A DNA stretch of 14,499 nt from Verrucomicrobiota bacterium (GTDB taxonomy: Bacteria > Verrucomicrobiota > Verrucomicrobiia > Limisphaerales > UBA11358), in assembly GCA_021323835.1 (NCBI GenBank), contig JAJPKI010000277.1:1-14499 (forward strand). The letters are read 5' to 3'. The translations under genes were made by a program, and so were the position numbers. Of this stretch, positions 13,402 to 14,499 are shown piece by piece (the first letter of the stretch is position 1; each line of letters begins with the position of its first letter). Under the pieces are notes generated by a model that saw only the letters and a list, made by a program, of their open reading frames with translations, had not been told where the DNA came from and did no database searches.

Positions 13402-14499
13402 TTATTGAGGCGGCGGAATTATTTCCGACGAAGGCGGTGGCGGCGGCTGGTCTTCGGTGTCCCAGTAAAAAGCATTGACCGTCACGTTGCGTCCGTTGCG
13501 GACGAGAATTGCCGTAAAGTCGCGAGAATCATTTCCGATTTTTGCCGTAACGGTGACGCGATAAGTATTGTTGCGCACGGTGCAGAAGCGCGCCATCTGC
13601 TGGACAATTTGCGGGTCTATGCCGGCCAATGCCAGGTCGTTGACACTTTTGAACGGCGTGGCGTCGGGGCCGCTTTCATCGCTGCTTATTCCAGCGCGTA
13701 TTTGGATTATTTGACTCGCGATATTTGTTTCGATGCCGGGAATCAGTTGCAGCACGTTGACGTCGGCGGTGTTGATGTTGATGCGGCCGCTTGAAAAAGC
13801 GGTGAACAAATCTTTCAAGCCAAATGGATATTCCGCGGCCTCGCCCGGTGCATTGCCAAGTCCAAGTTTGTGTTGAAATGCCGACGGCGGATGATTTGAA
13901 GCGACGCCACCCCAATAAATTTCCGGCTGGCTCCAAATGCCTTTGACCAACAGCAATTCGCGCGTATCGTCCATCGGCGCATTTTTACAATGATACGGCT
14001 GCGGCAGGCCCTGATAATAATCGTCCTCGGCTCCGGCAAGTTTCGGATTGTCGTCCGGGTCAATCCAATCCTGAATGGAATCGGAAATCGTTGAAATAGA
14101 ATCGGCGTCCACGCCCATGAGCGTCAGCGCGCGCTGAATTTCGGGCGTGTCAGCCGTGTTGATGTTGGCGTAATTCTCAAGCGCTTCAATTTTCCATTTC
14201 GCGGTGCCGCCGTTGAGAGAAACCGAACTGACGGCATTCGAAAGCACGCTGTTGGTTTCCAGCGGACCGGGAACGCCCGTGGCCCACCACTGGTTTAACG
14301 CGTCGAAATTCTGGTTGGGAACGCCGCCTTCATTCGCCAGTCCCCAGCGCACATATTCAACCGCCGAACGCGCGAGCCAAACCAGTTGATGGTCGTTATT
14401 GACACGCACGGACAATTGCGTTTCCACTTTCATCGAATACGCCAGCGCCGCCGCCAACAATGACAACACAATAATGGCAACCATTGCGATGACGAGCGC
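13402..14499 (-). CDS. gspK: Type II secretion minor pseudopilin GspK-like protein; start outside window
   Basis: The frame is open to the window edge, so only the first few residues are missing. The visible N-terminus 'ALVIAMVAIIVLSLLAAALA' is the hydrophobic helix of a pseudopilin after its prepilin cleavage site. GspK caps the pseudopilus tip in complex with GspI and GspJ in the inner membrane and periplasm. Diagnostic parts: 'NINTADTPEIQRAL', then 'SIQDWIDPDDNP' and 'GAEDDYYQGL', then 'RININTADVNVLQLIPGIE', a helix-hairpin-helix-like segment typical of GspK, and a terminal beta-rich part ('YRVTVTAKIG', 'DFTAILVR'). At about 365 residues it fits the family (roughly 320-400). The end is proline-rich ('QPPPPPSSEIIPPPQ'), an unusual extension. 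gspI and gspJ would be expected just beyond the window edge. Three small genes follow in the same direction. Confidence 0.9.
   Translation of the reverse strand, partial: ALVIAMVAIIVLSLLAAALAYSMKVETQLSVRVNNDHQLVWLARSAVEYVRWGLANEGGVPNQNFDALNQWWATGVPGPLETNSVLSNAVSSVSLNGGTAKWKIEALENYANINTADTPEIQRALTLMGVDADSISTISDSIQDWIDPDDNPKLAGAEDDYYQGLPQPYHCKNAPMDDTRELLLVKGIWSQPEIYWGGVASNHPPSAFQHKLGLGNAPGEAAEYPFGLKDLFTAFSSGRININTADVNVLQLIPGIETNIASQIIQIRAGISSDESGPDATPFKSVNDLALAGIDPQIVQQMARFCTVRNNTYRVTVTAKIGNDSRDFTAILVRNGRNVTVNAFYWDTEDQPPPPPSSEIIPPPQ

Noticed and set aside
1..14499. CRISPR arrays, tRNA or rRNA genes, insertion sequences
   Set aside because: No regularly spaced repeats, cloverleaf-like sequence, rRNA sequence or transposase wording was seen on either strand; the window is almost fully occupied by protein genes.

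Overview
The window looks like chromosome from a Gram-negative bacterium, most likely of the PVC group and probably Verrucomicrobiota. This assignment is inference. It rests on a type II secretion GspK with the wording 'DWIDPDDNP', a split ALDH16-like aldehyde dehydrogenase pair, a DUF3185 membrane protein, few clear Shine-Dalgarno sites, and a 'GCCACRAAAGAACRC' inverted repeat of a kind I associate with verrucomicrobial intergenic regions. GC content is moderately high except in one Mrr-like gene. All 14.5 kb is densely coding and no gap exceeds about 115 bases.

Layout. (1) 1-2430, plus strand: the end of peptide chain release factor 3, then an Uup-type ABC-F ATPase 5 bases later; both families act at the ribosome. 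(2) 2435-4288, minus strand: a DEAD-box RNA helicase with a DbpA-type RNA-binding tail and a variant DEVD motif II. (3) 4403-7965, plus strand: a four-gene run with a complete aldehyde dehydrogenase, an AT-rich Mrr-family nuclease, a DUF3185 membrane protein and a catalytically empty half aldehyde dehydrogenase. The two dehydrogenase genes together match the size and order of the two-domain ALDH16 protein, so this reads as a split ALDH16 with two genes between its halves. (4) 7962-9827, minus strand: a 73-residue protein, then pyrR and pyrB. The pyrR leader holds a near-consensus PyrR-binding hairpin and a strong intrinsic terminator whose U tract touches the pyrR start codon. This is a complete-looking pyrimidine attenuation control. 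A palindromic repeat separates pyrR from pyrB. (5) 9925-10809, plus strand: a membrane-anchored TPR protein. (6) 10802-14499, minus strand: gspK (its N-terminal residues lie outside the window), a small secreted protein, a single-pass membrane protein with a 7TMR-HDED-like sensor domain but no HD phosphodiesterase, and a zinc-ribbon/coiled-coil protein. The last two share a homologous C-terminal tail.

Most notable: the PyrR leader and attenuator, the split ALDH16 with a probable insertion, and the gspK-linked cluster of an orphan 7TMR-HDED protein and a zinc-ribbon protein with a shared tail, which I do not recognise as a described system. All three convergent gene pairs have almost no space between stop codons, so none is separated by a terminator.
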